From contig JAFVXW010000029.1 of the NCBI GenBank assembly GCA_017500935.1, forward strand, positions 203,743-267,742: DNA of 64,000 bases. The letters run 5' to 3'. Source of the stretch: Lachnospiraceae bacterium (GTDB taxonomy: Bacteria; Bacillota; Clostridia; Lachnospirales; Lachnospiraceae). The notes beneath the pieces were generated by a model. That model was not told the origin of the DNA, made no database searches, and saw only the letters and a program-made list of their open reading frames with translations. A program made the translations under genes and the position numbers. Positions 33,346 to 43,345 of the stretch are shown here, piece by piece. The stretch's first letter is position 1, and the number at the start of each line of letters is the position of its first letter.

Positions 33346-34527
33346 ATGTACATGCAGGAAAAATTGCTGTTTGCGTCCCAGGGACGTTCCAATTACAGAA
33401 TCCCCAGTATTGTGGCAGACCGTCACGGGAATGTATTTGCGTTCTGCAATGACAGAAAGGACGGACTGGAGGATCATGCGCAGGAGGTAGCGCTGGTCTG
33501 TGCCAGAAAACCGTATCAGAAGGAATGGGAAACCGTGCAGATCGTGGATGCAGTGGAAGGCTGGGCCTGCAGCATGGGAAGTGCTGTTTATGATGCAGAT
33601 ACCGATGTGGTGATGTGTTCGGCCCGAAGGATTCCCACAACCCGGGACGAATTTAAGGCATATACAAAAGAGGAAGCAGAATCCATTGAATCTCAGGCGG
33701 CAAAAAAGGCGCAGGAACTGGGAATCCGGAGAGGACCGGTTTTGTTGTACTCAAAAGATCAGGGAGAAAGCTGGCAGGAGCGGGCATTGGAAATTGCGCC
33801 GGCAGAGCATATACACTGGGATGGGACTAAAGCGCTCATTCAGGGAAGCTGTCACGGTTCTGCGCATGGCATACAGTTAAAAAACAGCAGATATAAAGGG
33901 CGTCTTTTATGTCCGTCCCGCATTCAGATCGGTGAATACAGTGATTGGGAAGGGCTGCGTAAATGTGTTTACAACAATGCCATTTACAGTGATGACCATG
34001 GAATGACGTGGAAAGCTAGTATGCCGGTACAGCTGGCAACCGGTGAAGGAACACTGATTGAGGACGGTGAAGGAAATATTCTGTATAATTCCAGAGCTTA
34101 TTTTCAGGATCAGAAGCGCTATCTTGCCTCAAGCACAGACGGCGGCGAGACTTTCGGAGAATTCCGTACAGACTCTTTTTTGCAGGAAGAAAAATATATT
34201 GGCTGCAATGCTTCATTTCTTCGCGTGGAGCGGGCAATGATTCGGGATGCCTCTCTTTTGCCTTCCGGCGCAGATTCTGTTACATTGTTTGTAAATCCCA
34301 GATCCGCGGCTCGTGAAAATATGACCGTATGCTACAGCTTTGACAGCGGGAAAACCTGGACCGGAACAAAATGTATCTATGAAGGCGCCTGCGCCTATTC
34401 CAGTCTGGATTTTAACGAGGCAGATCAGAAGTTTTACCTGCTGTATGAAAAAGGGATTTCTTCCCCGTATGAACACGGAATAGCGGCAGCAGAATTTGAT
34501 CTGGAGTGGATTTTAAACGGCAGGTAA
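33346..34527 (+). CDS. Exo-alpha-sialidase-like six-bladed propeller enzyme (GH33 type)
   Basis: The 393-residue protein begins with the arginine motif NYRIPSI (the FRIP box of sialidases). It carries four Asp-box-like repeats: SKDQGESW, SDDHGMTW, STDGGETF and SFDSGKTW. These mark a BNR propeller. LLCPSRIQIGEYSDW and GCNASFLRVERAM fit the later active-site strands. It has no signal peptide or anchor, so it acts inside the cell or on imported oligosaccharides, unlike most gut sialidases. GGGAGGAAG precedes the ATG. Related propeller hydrolases act on other sugars, so the exact acid released is uncertain. Confidence 0.82.
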   Translation: MYMQEKLLFASQGRSNYRIPSIVADRHGNVFAFCNDRKDGLEDHAQEVALVCARKPYQKEWETVQIVDAVEGWACSMGSAVYDADTDVVMCSARRIPTTRDEFKAYTKEEAESIESQAAKKAQELGIRRGPVLLYSKDQGESWQERALEIAPAEHIHWDGTKALIQGSCHGSAHGIQLKNSRYKGRLLCPSRIQIGEYSDWEGLRKCVYNNAIYSDDHGMTWKASMPVQLATGEGTLIEDGEGNILYNSRAYFQDQKRYLASSTDGGETFGEFRTDSFLQEEKYIGCNASFLRVERAMIRDASLLPSGADSVTLFVNPRSAARENMTVCYSFDSGKTWTGTKCIYEGACAYSSLDFNEADQKFYLLYEKGISSPYEHGIAAAEFDLEWILNGR

Positions 34528-34702
34528 AACGGGGGAGAAAACGCCCATAACGGGAGCAGATCAAAAGTACGCATTGCGGGAAATCGGTAAGTATAGTATG
34601 ATGGTATCGTAAAGGATGAACGCGGCAGGCAGCTGATACTAAGCTGCCTATTTCCTGTATCATCGTTTTGCGAATACCAACATACAGAAGGTATCACGGA
34701 TT

Positions 34703-36061
34703 ATGCGTATGGATAATAAAAAATTCAATTTCAGACTGGCATGTATTATGGGCGTCGGAGGATTGCTCCGGTTTTTTTACGTCCTTTTTTCTACTATATA
34801 TGAAAGACAGTACGATATAGGAATGATTGATCTTGACGCCGGACACACGGTATCCGGCGGGCATCTGGCCTATATCCAGTATCTGTACCACAACTGGCAT
34901 TTGCCGGATATGGATCCCACCACAGTATATCAGTTTCATCATCCGCCGCTGCATCATTATGTCTGTGCTGCATGGATGAAGTTTTGTTCTGTGTTTATCA
35001 AAAACACGGATATACTGGAAGAATCCATTCAGGCTGTGCCTTTTTTATGTTCTTTGCTGATTTTGTGGGTGCTTTATCTGATCGTAAAGCAGTTTGCACT
35101 GACAGACAAAACCAAACTTTTTGTGATGGCTTTATTCTGCGTGCATCCTTCTTTGATCCTGCTGTCGGGCAGTGTCAATAATGACGCTATGGCTTTGCTG
35201 TTTACCCTGCTGACGGTGTATACCACAATGGTCTGGTGCCGGACAAAGACCCTGGTATCTCTTATGGGAATTGCCCTGTCCATTGCCCTTGGTATGTGTA
35301 CCAAGCAGAATGTGGCGGAAATGGCGTTTCCGGTTGCTGCGGTATTTCTGTATGAGTTGATCAAAGAATGGAAAAAAAGCGGATTCCCGGCAAAGCGAAT
35401 CGGTCATTTTGCGGTTTTCGGACTGGTATCCATACCGCTTGGCATGAGTTTCTATGTCAGAAATCTGATCAAATACAACACTCCTCTGGTCTGGGTATAT
35501 GAACTGGCAGAGGATTCCTGGCAGTATACCGGTCATATACCGGTGATAAACCGCTTTTTGTGGCCGGTTCCGACAGAACTGGTGGATAATCTGACTCATT
35601 TCAGGATTGGCTGCGGATATAATGTATGGATGCAGATCATCCGTACTTCTGTGCTTGGCGAGTGGGATATGGACGGTGTAGGCAGGAGCGTAAAGCTTCT
35701 GGCAGTGGTTTTGATGCTGTTTGGCGCATTGCTTGCTGCCTGGTCGCTTGCTGTCTTTGTGGATGTTTTTGTGCTTCGATGTAAAAAATACAGCATTGCA
35801 ATGCCGAATCGGATCCTGTTTTTAGGCGGTTATGTCGTAAATATGCTGTTTTATCTTGTGTTTGCGTATCGCTATCCGCAGGAGTGCAGTATGCATTTCC
35901 GTTATATTGAGATCACACTTCTGTTTCCGGCAGTCGCCCTTGGGTTCTGGCTGCAGGGTACAGACAAAACGTGGATGAGATGGGGGGCAGGTCTTTTGCT
36001 TGCAGCATTTGCTGTGTGCAGCGCATGTATGACCATTGTCTGGGGAGTGACGGCAGGATGA
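34703..36061 (+). CDS. Polytopic membrane glycosyltransferase, GT39/ArnT-like
   Basis: The 452-residue protein has about ten hydrophobic segments. The first outside loop contains DIGMIDLDAGHTVSGGH and a His-rich FHHPPLHHY, resembling the acidic/His loop of GT-C fold lipid-linked sugar transferases such as PMT and ArnT. LSGSVNNDAMALLFTLL is typical of the family's third loop. It likely transfers a sugar from a polyprenyl donor at the outer face of the membrane. It overlaps the YfhO gene by 4 bp (ATGA). Confidence 0.75.
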   Translation: MRMDNKKFNFRLACIMGVGGLLRFFYVLFSTIYERQYDIGMIDLDAGHTVSGGHLAYIQYLYHNWHLPDMDPTTVYQFHHPPLHHYVCAAWMKFCSVFIKNTDILEESIQAVPFLCSLLILWVLYLIVKQFALTDKTKLFVMALFCVHPSLILLSGSVNNDAMALLFTLLTVYTTMVWCRTKTLVSLMGIALSIALGMCTKQNVAEMAFPVAAVFLYELIKEWKKSGFPAKRIGHFAVFGLVSIPLGMSFYVRNLIKYNTPLVWVYELAEDSWQYTGHIPVINRFLWPVPTELVDNLTHFRIGCGYNVWMQIIRTSVLGEWDMDGVGRSVKLLAVVLMLFGALLAAWSLAVFVDVFVLRCKKYSIAMPNRILFLGGYVVNMLFYLVFAYRYPQECSMHFRYIEITLLFPAVALGFWLQGTDKTWMRWGAGLLLAAFAVCSACMTIVWGVTAG

Positions 36062-38721
36062 AACAGTTAACATATGAAAAACAACCAAAAAGCATATATC
36101 GGCAGCTTCTGTGGACAGGATGCGCATCTGCGGCACTGTTCCTGATTTTGTGCGCTGTCAGGGGGCTGTATCCTCTGGGAGACGGTTCCGTTTTGATGAT
36201 CGATCTGCATTCTCAGTACACGCCGCTTTTGTATCGGTTTTATGATGTGGTGTGTGGACAAAAAAATCTGTTTCTGGATTTTAGTGTGTCAGGCGGTGCC
36301 AATCTGTATGCGGATACTGTCAATGAGGTGATAAATCCTTTTAATTATCTGCTTGTTTTGTTTGGACGTGAGCGGATATGGCAGGCGATCAATGTCCTTT
36401 TGGGAGTATATGTGACGGCAGCGGCATTGTCTGTCAATTTTCTTTTACTGCAGCTGTGGCCGGCAAAACGGCAGTGGAATCTGGTTTTTTCTCTGGCATA
36501 TGGGTTTTCGGGGTTTGCAGCGTATCAGTTTCAGATTATCAAATGGATGATCTTTCCGGTATTGTTTCCCCTGTTTGTGCTTGCGTTTGTACGCCTGATC
36601 CGTGAAAAAAAAGGCGGATTCTATGCTCTGCTTTTGGCATATCAGCTGATGCTCAATCTGCAGCTGGGAGCGATGACGCTTTTGACGACACTTTTTGCAA
36701 GCGGCCTGTATTTTTGGTTTTGTGTAAAAAAAGAACAGCGCCGTGAGGCAATGTGCCGTCTGGCAATCTGGACATTGCTTGGAATGGCTCTTTCTGCGGT
36801 CGTGCTCTGGCCGGGGATCGTATATCTTTTGACATCGGCAAGGGGCAGTCAGAACGCCTCTTATTTTGCAGTCATGAAGCAGCATGGCCTGGATGATCTT
36901 TTTGAAAGACTGTTTATTTCTGTTCACCCGGTATTGTTAGGAATGTTTGCGGCATATGCGGCGCGCGGAAGTATTGATCGGGCTGCAGGACGAAAGAATG
37001 CATTAAACAGTTGGAAACAAATGCCGGGCGAGGGCAGATTCCTGTTAATTTTGAACGTATTTTTGCTGCTGACGGTAGTTGCGCAGCCGTCCAATCTGTT
37101 ATGGCACTTAGGTTCCTATATGTGTTTTCCGGTTCGTTACGGCTATATATTGACACTGTCAGCGATCTGCCTGGTAAAATGGCAGCGTCTGGAACGGGAT
37201 GATCAGCGGGAAACAGAAGAGGAAAGGAAAAGCCTGCGCGCCTGGCAGCTGGGCTTTGAATTGCTTTCCGTACTTTTGTGTATCGGTGCCCTGTTTTTTA
37301 CGGTAAAATATGCCGGTCAGATCTCGCAGGCATTTTCTACATTGGCCATCAGTCTGACATGTCCGGCTCAGACAAAAACAGTGGCTTTGATCTTTGTGGT
37401 TTTGACAGCAGCGGCACTGCTGGCGTTTTTATCCGGAAAAAGAAGACAGCTGACCATGACGGCTGTGGTCTGTATATCCTCTTTGTGTCTGTTTTTATTT
37501 ATCCTGCTGCCGCAGGATTATGCAGTGCGTCTGATGAATGAAGACGCCTACAGGGAAATGAATCAGAGATATCAGACATGGGAAAATGCAGAGGGAAGCT
37601 TTGTAAGAACCGCCGATGAGGAAGATCTGCCTTTGAATGCGGCGCTGGTGGCAGGAAATCAGACACTGACCGGCTATTTCCCGGCGGGTTCCCAGCAGGT
37701 ATATGCGCAGGGACTTGAGCAGCTGGGATATCTGACACCCTGGGTTTCCACCAGAAGCTGGGGCGGAACCATGATTTCGGATGGTATTCTGGGTGTAAAA
37801 AAAGAAGAAACACCTTTGACATTGGGAAAGGCGCTGGCGATAAACAGTTCTGCAGAGGAACTTGCAGCCAAAACGCAGGAAGCGGCAGCGGCAGGAACTC
37901 TGGAACTGCAGGCATATCTGGGACTGGCAGTGACCGGTCGGGAAATGCTTTCTTATGTAGAAGAAAATGAGATTTTGGAAGATGAAAACGGCGGTATCGC
38001 AATCTGTGTCGATGGGAAAAAGGCACTCTATCTGGATGCCGGGACACCGGCAGCCAATCTGCAGGTGCAGGTAAACGGCAAAGAAATGCAGATTCCGGAG
38101 TCCTCTTCCAGAGAAAGTGAACACCGCCTGTTATATCTGGGAACTTATGAAGATCAGCAGATTTTACTTCAGGTGACAGCGCAAGACGGCAGCAGCCTTT
38201 TGAAGGCATCAGATGCAGAACAGAAAAAAGAAGCGGCATCCTGTCTGGGCCTTGTGGATGTGGAGAACTGGAAACAGGCAGCAGGCACAATTATGACAGC
38301 AGATGTCCTGACAGATAACCGTAAAGGAAGTATGCAGATCGATGTAAGCAGTCTGGACAGGGGACAGACGCTGTTTGTACCTGTGGCAGCCATCGATGGA
38401 TGGACTTGCCGCAGCAAAAATAAAAACGTGGAAATCACGCCGGTTCTGGGCGGTTTTATGGGGATTTCCATACCGGAAGATACAGAGATCCTGCACTTCA
38501 CATTCTGTCCGCCGGGCTTAAAAAGCGGTGCAGTGATCAGTGCGGCGGCAGTTTTGCTGATGCTGTTGATGGTATGGTTTGAAGAAAAGATTTGTGAAAA
38601 AGGCAGCCGTTTTTTTGCAGTAAGTTATAAAGCGGTATGGATTGCCGGGATCATAGTTGTCTATCTGATTCCCAATATCGGTATGGTCTGTTATATGGTC
38701 TGGAAGATCTTAAAAGGTTGA
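36058..38721 (+). CDS. YfhO-family membrane protein, GT-C-like
   Basis: The 887-residue protein starts at ATG 36058, overlapping the previous stop. It has an N-terminal membrane helix, then LYPLGDGSVLMIDLHSQYTPLLYRF and FSVSGGANLYADTVNEVINPFNYL (read in parts), the YfhO signature. About a dozen membrane segments follow, then a large extracytoplasmic beta-rich domain (residues about 490-830) and a final membrane helix. YfhO proteins help glycosylate lipoteichoic acid or other surface polymers in Firmicutes. It is likely paired with the upstream GT39-like enzyme. Confidence 0.88.
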   Translation: MKQLTYEKQPKSIYRQLLWTGCASAALFLILCAVRGLYPLGDGSVLMIDLHSQYTPLLYRFYDVVCGQKNLFLDFSVSGGANLYADTVNEVINPFNYLLVLFGRERIWQAINVLLGVYVTAAALSVNFLLLQLWPAKRQWNLVFSLAYGFSGFAAYQFQIIKWMIFPVLFPLFVLAFVRLIREKKGGFYALLLAYQLMLNLQLGAMTLLTTLFASGLYFWFCVKKEQRREAMCRLAIWTLLGMALSAVVLWPGIVYLLTSARGSQNASYFAVMKQHGLDDLFERLFISVHPVLLGMFAAYAARGSIDRAAGRKNALNSWKQMPGEGRFLLILNVFLLLTVVAQPSNLLWHLGSYMCFPVRYGYILTLSAICLVKWQRLERDDQRETEEERKSLRAWQLGFELLSVLLCIGALFFTVKYAGQISQAFSTLAISLTCPAQTKTVALIFVVLTAAALLAFLSGKRRQLTMTAVVCISSLCLFLFILLPQDYAVRLMNEDAYREMNQRYQTWENAEGSFVRTADEEDLPLNAALVAGNQTLTGYFPAGSQQVYAQGLEQLGYLTPWVSTRSWGGTMISDGILGVKKEETPLTLGKALAINSSAEELAAKTQEAAAAGTLELQAYLGLAVTGREMLSYVEENEILEDENGGIAICVDGKKALYLDAGTPAANLQVQVNGKEMQIPESSSRESEHRLLYLGTYEDQQILLQVTAQDGSSLLKASDAEQKKEAASCLGLVDVENWKQAAGTIMTADVLTDNRKGSMQIDVSSLDRGQTLFVPVAAIDGWTCRSKNKNVEITPVLGGFMGISIPEDTEILHFTFCPPGLKSGAVISAAAVLLMLLMVWFEEKICEKGSRFFAVSYKAVWIAGIIVVYLIPNIGMVCYMVWKILKG

Positions 38722-38723
38722 AC

Positions 38724-41078
38724 ATGATGAAAAAAAATGCAAATAAAATACGGCGCGCCTGGATATTAGGGTGCTGCCTGTCTCTGTGTTTTCTGGCAGG
38801 ATGCGGCAGCGTGCGTAAAAAAGATCTGGAGCAGCCAAACTGGCATCTTTTGTCTGCACAGCGGATGCAGCAGGGTATCGAAGTAGAGATCGGTGCACAA
38901 AATCTGCTGTTGAAAAAAGGGGTGCGTATCACTGCTGACAGTCAGGAAAGCGAGGCTTTTGGCGCGCAGCTTGCAGCTGACGGTATTTCTGATGAAGACG
39001 CTCTTCGCTGGTCCTCCGAGAATGACTGGGAAGACAATGAACACTGGCTGCAGGCGGATTTCGGACAGGAAACACAGATTGGTTATGTGAAGCTTTTCTG
39101 GGAGAGAACAAATGCATGTACCTATAGTCTGGAATACTCCAGGGATGCAAAGACATGGAACGTGGCAGCAGCTTTTGATACGGCACCCGCACAGAAAGAG
39201 CAGAACATCTGCCTGGATGAGCCGGTAACAGCCCGTTATCTTCGTCTGCATGTGACGGATGTGACAAAAGAGGAGGCTGATTTAAGTCTCTATTACCAGA
39301 ATGTTTCTGTTCTGGAAATGGAAGTGTATGCAGAAGTGACAGACCGGTTTGTAATAGAAACACCGGTGATCGAAAACGGGCAGGACAGAGTGCTGACCCT
39401 GCCTAAAGTGCCGGGGGGATATGAGATAGCCTTTGGCGGTGCCGATTATGAAAATCTGATCACGACAGAAGGCGGCATTGCCGATACCTTGTCAGAGGTC
39501 TGTGTGGAAGCCGGATTTGTGCTGAAAAAAGAAGAACAGAGCTGGGAACTGCCGGGGATGGCAGTTTTGATCCCGGAAAGTCTGGAAACGGCTGCCGGAG
39601 AGCAGCAGACTGTTTCAGACTGCATCGCACCGGCAAATACAGCAGAATGGAAAGCTGCCGGGGAAACGGTGATGCTTTCACAAACAGTGATTTTGCAGAC
39701 GGCAGAGGATCCGCAGAACACATTGCACAAAACAGAGGAGCTGTTTTTGCAGGAACTGCAGGAGACACAGCTGTTTGAACAGGTTCTGCCATTTACAGAA
39801 GCAACCAAACAAGCGGCGGCAGACAGCGGCACAGTGATCTGCCTGCAGCTGGCAGACAGTACACAAAACAGCCTGGGAGACGAAGGATTTCAAATCTGTG
39901 CGGAGCCGGGACAAATCACGGTTTTGGCCAATACTGTGCAGGGTATGCGTTGGGGATGCGTCACTTTGCTTGACTGGATCAAACAGGCGGCGGAAGACGG
40001 CAGCATGGCATTGGCTGCAGGAACAATGCGGGATTACCCCAGATATCCGGTCCGCGGTTTTGGCATTGATGTGGGACGCCGGGCAATTCCTATGGAATTC
40101 CTTTATGAATTGGTAAAGGGATTATCGCAGCAGAAGATGAACACACTGCAGATACATTTGAACGACAACCAGATCATTGCCCAGAGTGAATATGACGGCA
40201 CTGTAGAAGGGGCAAGAGCCCTGTATGCAGGATTCCGCCTGGAATCCGATATCCGCAATAAAGAGGGAGAAGGAATCACCTCTACAGATCTGTATTATAC
40301 AAAAGAGGAATTTAAAGAGCTGATCGAAACTGCGGCAGCCTACGGTGTGGAGATCGTGCCCGAGATTGATACTCCGGCGCACAGTCTGGCTTTGACAAAG
40401 GTATTCCCGGAACTTGGTTTTTCCAAAGATCCGGAAAGCATCGATCAGCTGGATCTTTCCAAAGAAACGGCCCGTCAGCTTGGCATGAGCATCTGGAAAG
40501 AATATCTGACGGCAGACGGCGGAACGGACAGTGCTTTTGAAAACTGTACCGCACTGCATCTTGGCATGGATGAATACTACGGAAAAAGCAGTGCCTATGT
40601 GGCATATCTGCAGGAACTTTCCGAGTATGTGAAACAGCTGGCACCGGAAAAAGACCTTCGTATCTGGGGCAGCCTTTCAAAGATGGATACCGATTACAGT
40701 CAGGTTTCCAGACGGCTGCAGATGCATGTCTGGGATACGGACTGGGCCAATCCGCAGGATATGTATGAGGAAGGATTTGGAATCATCAATTCCCAAAGCA
40801 GCAGCCTTTACATCATTCCCGGCGGCGGATATGACTGGCTGGATATTGAAAAGCTGGAAAAAGAGTGGCAGCCCAATCTGTTTTTAACAGCGCAGAGAAA
40901 CTGGGAATTGCCGGCATGGTCAGACCGGATGCTGGGGGCAGTCTACATGATGTGGAATGACTGGCACTGGGCAAACGGCGATGAGATCACAGAGGAAAGT
41001 CTGTATGAACGCTTTGCGGCACCGCTTCCGATACTGGCACAAAAACTGTGGGGAAAAGCTATTTCTTTTTCGGAATAG
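38724..41078 (+). CDS. Lipoprotein beta-N-acetylhexosaminidase, GH20 with discoidin/CBM32-like domain
   Basis: The 784-residue protein starts MMKKNANKIRRAW. It has a hydrophobic stretch and lipobox FLAGC (Cys near residue 27), so it is lipid-anchored outside the cell. An F5/8 type C (discoidin) domain follows (RWSSENDWEDNEHWLQADFG, then ITARYLRLHV-like strands). The GH20 barrel comes next: YPRYPVRGFGIDVGRRAIPM, NTLQIHLNDNQ, VEIVPEIDTPAHSLA and LHLGMDEYYG with the Asp616-Glu617 catalytic pair. It should release terminal GlcNAc or GalNAc from mucin or host glycans. The ATG lies 2 bp after the YfhO stop, so expression is probably linked. Confidence 0.9.
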   Translation: MMKKNANKIRRAWILGCCLSLCFLAGCGSVRKKDLEQPNWHLLSAQRMQQGIEVEIGAQNLLLKKGVRITADSQESEAFGAQLAADGISDEDALRWSSENDWEDNEHWLQADFGQETQIGYVKLFWERTNACTYSLEYSRDAKTWNVAAAFDTAPAQKEQNICLDEPVTARYLRLHVTDVTKEEADLSLYYQNVSVLEMEVYAEVTDRFVIETPVIENGQDRVLTLPKVPGGYEIAFGGADYENLITTEGGIADTLSEVCVEAGFVLKKEEQSWELPGMAVLIPESLETAAGEQQTVSDCIAPANTAEWKAAGETVMLSQTVILQTAEDPQNTLHKTEELFLQELQETQLFEQVLPFTEATKQAAADSGTVICLQLADSTQNSLGDEGFQICAEPGQITVLANTVQGMRWGCVTLLDWIKQAAEDGSMALAAGTMRDYPRYPVRGFGIDVGRRAIPMEFLYELVKGLSQQKMNTLQIHLNDNQIIAQSEYDGTVEGARALYAGFRLESDIRNKEGEGITSTDLYYTKEEFKELIETAAAYGVEIVPEIDTPAHSLALTKVFPELGFSKDPESIDQLDLSKETARQLGMSIWKEYLTADGGTDSAFENCTALHLGMDEYYGKSSAYVAYLQELSEYVKQLAPEKDLRIWGSLSKMDTDYSQVSRRLQMHVWDTDWANPQDMYEEGFGIINSQSSSLYIIPGGGYDWLDIEKLEKEWQPNLFLTAQRNWELPAWSDRMLGAVYMMWNDWHWANGDEITEESLYERFAAPLPILAQKLWGKAISFSE

Positions 41079-41161
41079 TTTCGCTATAATATTGATACCG
41101 GCAGGGCAATCCTACGGGCCTACGGGCATTGTTACACCTATATGAATAAGGGAGGTTACTT

Positions 41162-42109
41162 ATGAATATCGTACTTTTGGAATCTTTGGGGATCCCGTCA
41201 TCTTTATTGGAAGAATACGCAGAATCTTTCAGAAAAGAAGGACATACTTTTACAGCTTATCAGAGAGAAACCGACACACAGATCCTGATCGACCGTGCTA
41301 AGGATGCGGATGTGATCATGATCGCCAATATGCCTTTAAAAGGTGAAGTGATCTGCGCATGCAAGAACTTAAAATATATTGATATTGCTTTTACCGGTGT
41401 GGATCATGTAGATCTGGAAGCGGCTAAGGAATGCGGCGTAAAAGTAAGCAATGCAGCCGGTTATTCCACCCAGGCAGTAGCGGAGCTTGCCGTGTGCATG
41501 ATGCTTTCCCTGCTGCGCAATGTACCTGCTGTGGAAGAACGCTGCCGCAATTCTGCGACCAAGGACGGTCTGGTTGGCAGCCAGCTTTCCGGAAAGACAG
41601 TTGGTATTGTGGGTGTGGGTGCCATCGGCGGCCGTACCGCAAAGCTCTGTGATGCATTCGGCGCGAAAGTGATCGGTTATAAGCGCAATATCAAGGGTGA
41701 CGAACCCTCCTGCGTGGAATTTGTTTCCATGGACGAACTGCTTGAACGTGCAGACATCGTTTCCCTGCACTGCCCTCTGACGGCCCAGACAAAAGGCATG
41801 ATCGGTGCAGAACAGATCGCAAAGATGAAAAAGAGCGCACTTTTGATCAATACTGCCCGCGGTGCCGTAGTAGACTCTCAGGCACTGGCAGATGCGCTCA
41901 ATGAAGACCGCATTGCAGGCGCAGGTATTGACGTATTTGAGATGGAGCCTCCGATTCCGGCAGAGCATCCGCTGTTAAACAGCAAACATACCCTGGTTAC
42001 TCCTCACGTGGCATTTGCGTCTGCAGAATCCATGGCAGACCGTGCACGTATTGTTTTTGACAATATCCGTTACTGGATGAACGGCGAGCAGAAGAATATT
42101 ATTGTCTAA
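41162..42109 (+). CDS. D-isomer-specific 2-hydroxyacid dehydrogenase
   Basis: The 315-residue protein has the NAD-binding motif VGIVGVGAIGGRTAKLCDAFG and catalytic residues in LINTARGAVVD (Arg), a Glu following DALNEDRIAGAGIDVFE and the His of LVTPHVAFAS. It reduces a 2-keto acid or oxidises a D-2-hydroxy acid. GGGAGG lies 6 nt before the ATG. TATAAT at 41085-41090 is a candidate -10 box. The next two genes follow closely and probably form an operation unit with it. Confidence 0.93.
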   Translation: MNIVLLESLGIPSSLLEEYAESFRKEGHTFTAYQRETDTQILIDRAKDADVIMIANMPLKGEVICACKNLKYIDIAFTGVDHVDLEAAKECGVKVSNAAGYSTQAVAELAVCMMLSLLRNVPAVEERCRNSATKDGLVGSQLSGKTVGIVGVGAIGGRTAKLCDAFGAKVIGYKRNIKGDEPSCVEFVSMDELLERADIVSLHCPLTAQTKGMIGAEQIAKMKKSALLINTARGAVVDSQALADALNEDRIAGAGIDVFEMEPPIPAEHPLLNSKHTLVTPHVAFASAESMADRARIVFDNIRYWMNGEQKNIIV

Positions 42110-42137
42110 TATCTGCCGCATAACAGAAAGGATCTTT

Positions 42138-43340
42138 ATGGAACTGCAGACACCTTATTTTGTCATCGAGGAAGCTGTTTTACAAAAATACTATGACATG
42201 CTGACTGATTCTCTGGAAAAAAACTGGGGGAATTATCTGGTGGGATATTCCTTTAAGACCAATTCCCTGCCCTGGCTGGTTTCTTTTATGAAAAAACAGG
42301 GAGCCTATGCGGAGGTGGTTTCCCAGGATGAATACAGTCTCGCCAGATATATGGGCTTTCGTGACGATGAGATCGTATACAACGGACCTTACAAGAGCGT
42401 GGAATCTTTCCGCAATGTGCTCATGGCGGGCGGCTATATGAATCTGGACTCTCAGATGGAATTAAACTGGCTCATTGATCTGGCCAAAGAATATCCGGAG
42501 AAGCATTTTTACACGGGTATCCGTGCCAATTTCAATCTGGAACAGATGTGCCCCGGCGAAACCACCATGGGTGAGATGAGCGGCCGTTTTGGTTTTTGTT
42601 ATGAAACCGGAAAGCTGGCACAAGGCATTGCTGCCATCAAGGCACTGCCCAATGTGACACTGACAGGTCTGCATCTGCATTCCAGCAGCAAATCCAGAAG
42701 CGTAAAGGTATTCCGTTCCATCGCACAGATGGCATGTCAGTTAAAAAGAGAGTTTGACTTAAAGCTGTCCTATGTGGATCTGGGCGGCGGCTACTGCGGC
42801 GGTATGCCCGGCAGACCCGAATACCCGGATTATTTCCCGGCAGTGGCAGAGGAGCTGGCAAAGGAATTTGACCCGAAACAGACAAAGATCATCGTGGAAC
42901 CCGGTATTTCCATGATCTCCAAATGTACCAGCTTTGTGACTTCCGTATTTGATACCCGCGATATCAAGGGAACCCGCTATGTGATGACAGACGGCAGCCG
43001 TTTCAATATCGATGCCACCATGATCAAAAGTTCCTACTTTTTTGAGATCGAAGAAAACAGAGCATACGCAGCAGAGCGTCCTGTGATGGCAGAGCAGGTG
43101 ATCAGCGGTTTTACCTGTATGGAAGTGGACCGCCTGTTTATCCATAAAGACAGACAGGAGCTGGTGCCTGGGGATAAGATCGTTTATGAAAATGTGGGCG
43201 GCTACACCATGAGCCTGAATCCTTTGTTTATTCAGTATTTCCCGGCAGTCTATGTAAAGCGCGGCAATGAGATGATCCAGGTGCGCAAGAAATGGACACC
43301 CGAAGAATATGTACAGGGTTCCGTCTGGGAAAAGGAGTGA
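42138..43340 (+). CDS. Fold-type III PLP decarboxylase (diaminopimelate/ornithine decarboxylase-like)
   Basis: The 400-residue protein has the alanine-racemase-fold decarboxylase motifs. PLP Lys is in GYSFKTNSLPWL, and the chain continues with AEVVSQDEYSLARYMGF, LHLHSSSKSRS, YVDLGGGYCGGMPG and IVEPGISMISKC. The C-terminal FTCMEVDRL supplies the dimer-interface Cys-x-x-x-Asp-like residues. It would decarboxylate an amino acid such as diaminopimelate, ornithine or carboxynorspermidine. ATG 42138 follows GAAAGGA. Its place between a hydroxyacid dehydrogenase and an ATP-grasp enzyme argues against housekeeping lysine synthesis. Confidence 0.88.
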   Translation: MELQTPYFVIEEAVLQKYYDMLTDSLEKNWGNYLVGYSFKTNSLPWLVSFMKKQGAYAEVVSQDEYSLARYMGFRDDEIVYNGPYKSVESFRNVLMAGGYMNLDSQMELNWLIDLAKEYPEKHFYTGIRANFNLEQMCPGETTMGEMSGRFGFCYETGKLAQGIAAIKALPNVTLTGLHLHSSSKSRSVKVFRSIAQMACQLKREFDLKLSYVDLGGGYCGGMPGRPEYPDYFPAVAEELAKEFDPKQTKIIVEPGISMISKCTSFVTSVFDTRDIKGTRYVMTDGSRFNIDATMIKSSYFFEIEENRAYAAERPVMAEQVISGFTCMEVDRLFIHKDRQELVPGDKIVYENVGGYTMSLNPLFIQYFPAVYVKRGNEMIQVRKKWTPEEYVQGSVWEKE

Positions 43341-43345
43341 CCGGT

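Noticed and set aside
42138-43340. Housekeeping lysA
   Set aside because: No lysine-pathway genes adjoin it; the dehydrogenase and ATP-grasp neighbours suggest another pathway.
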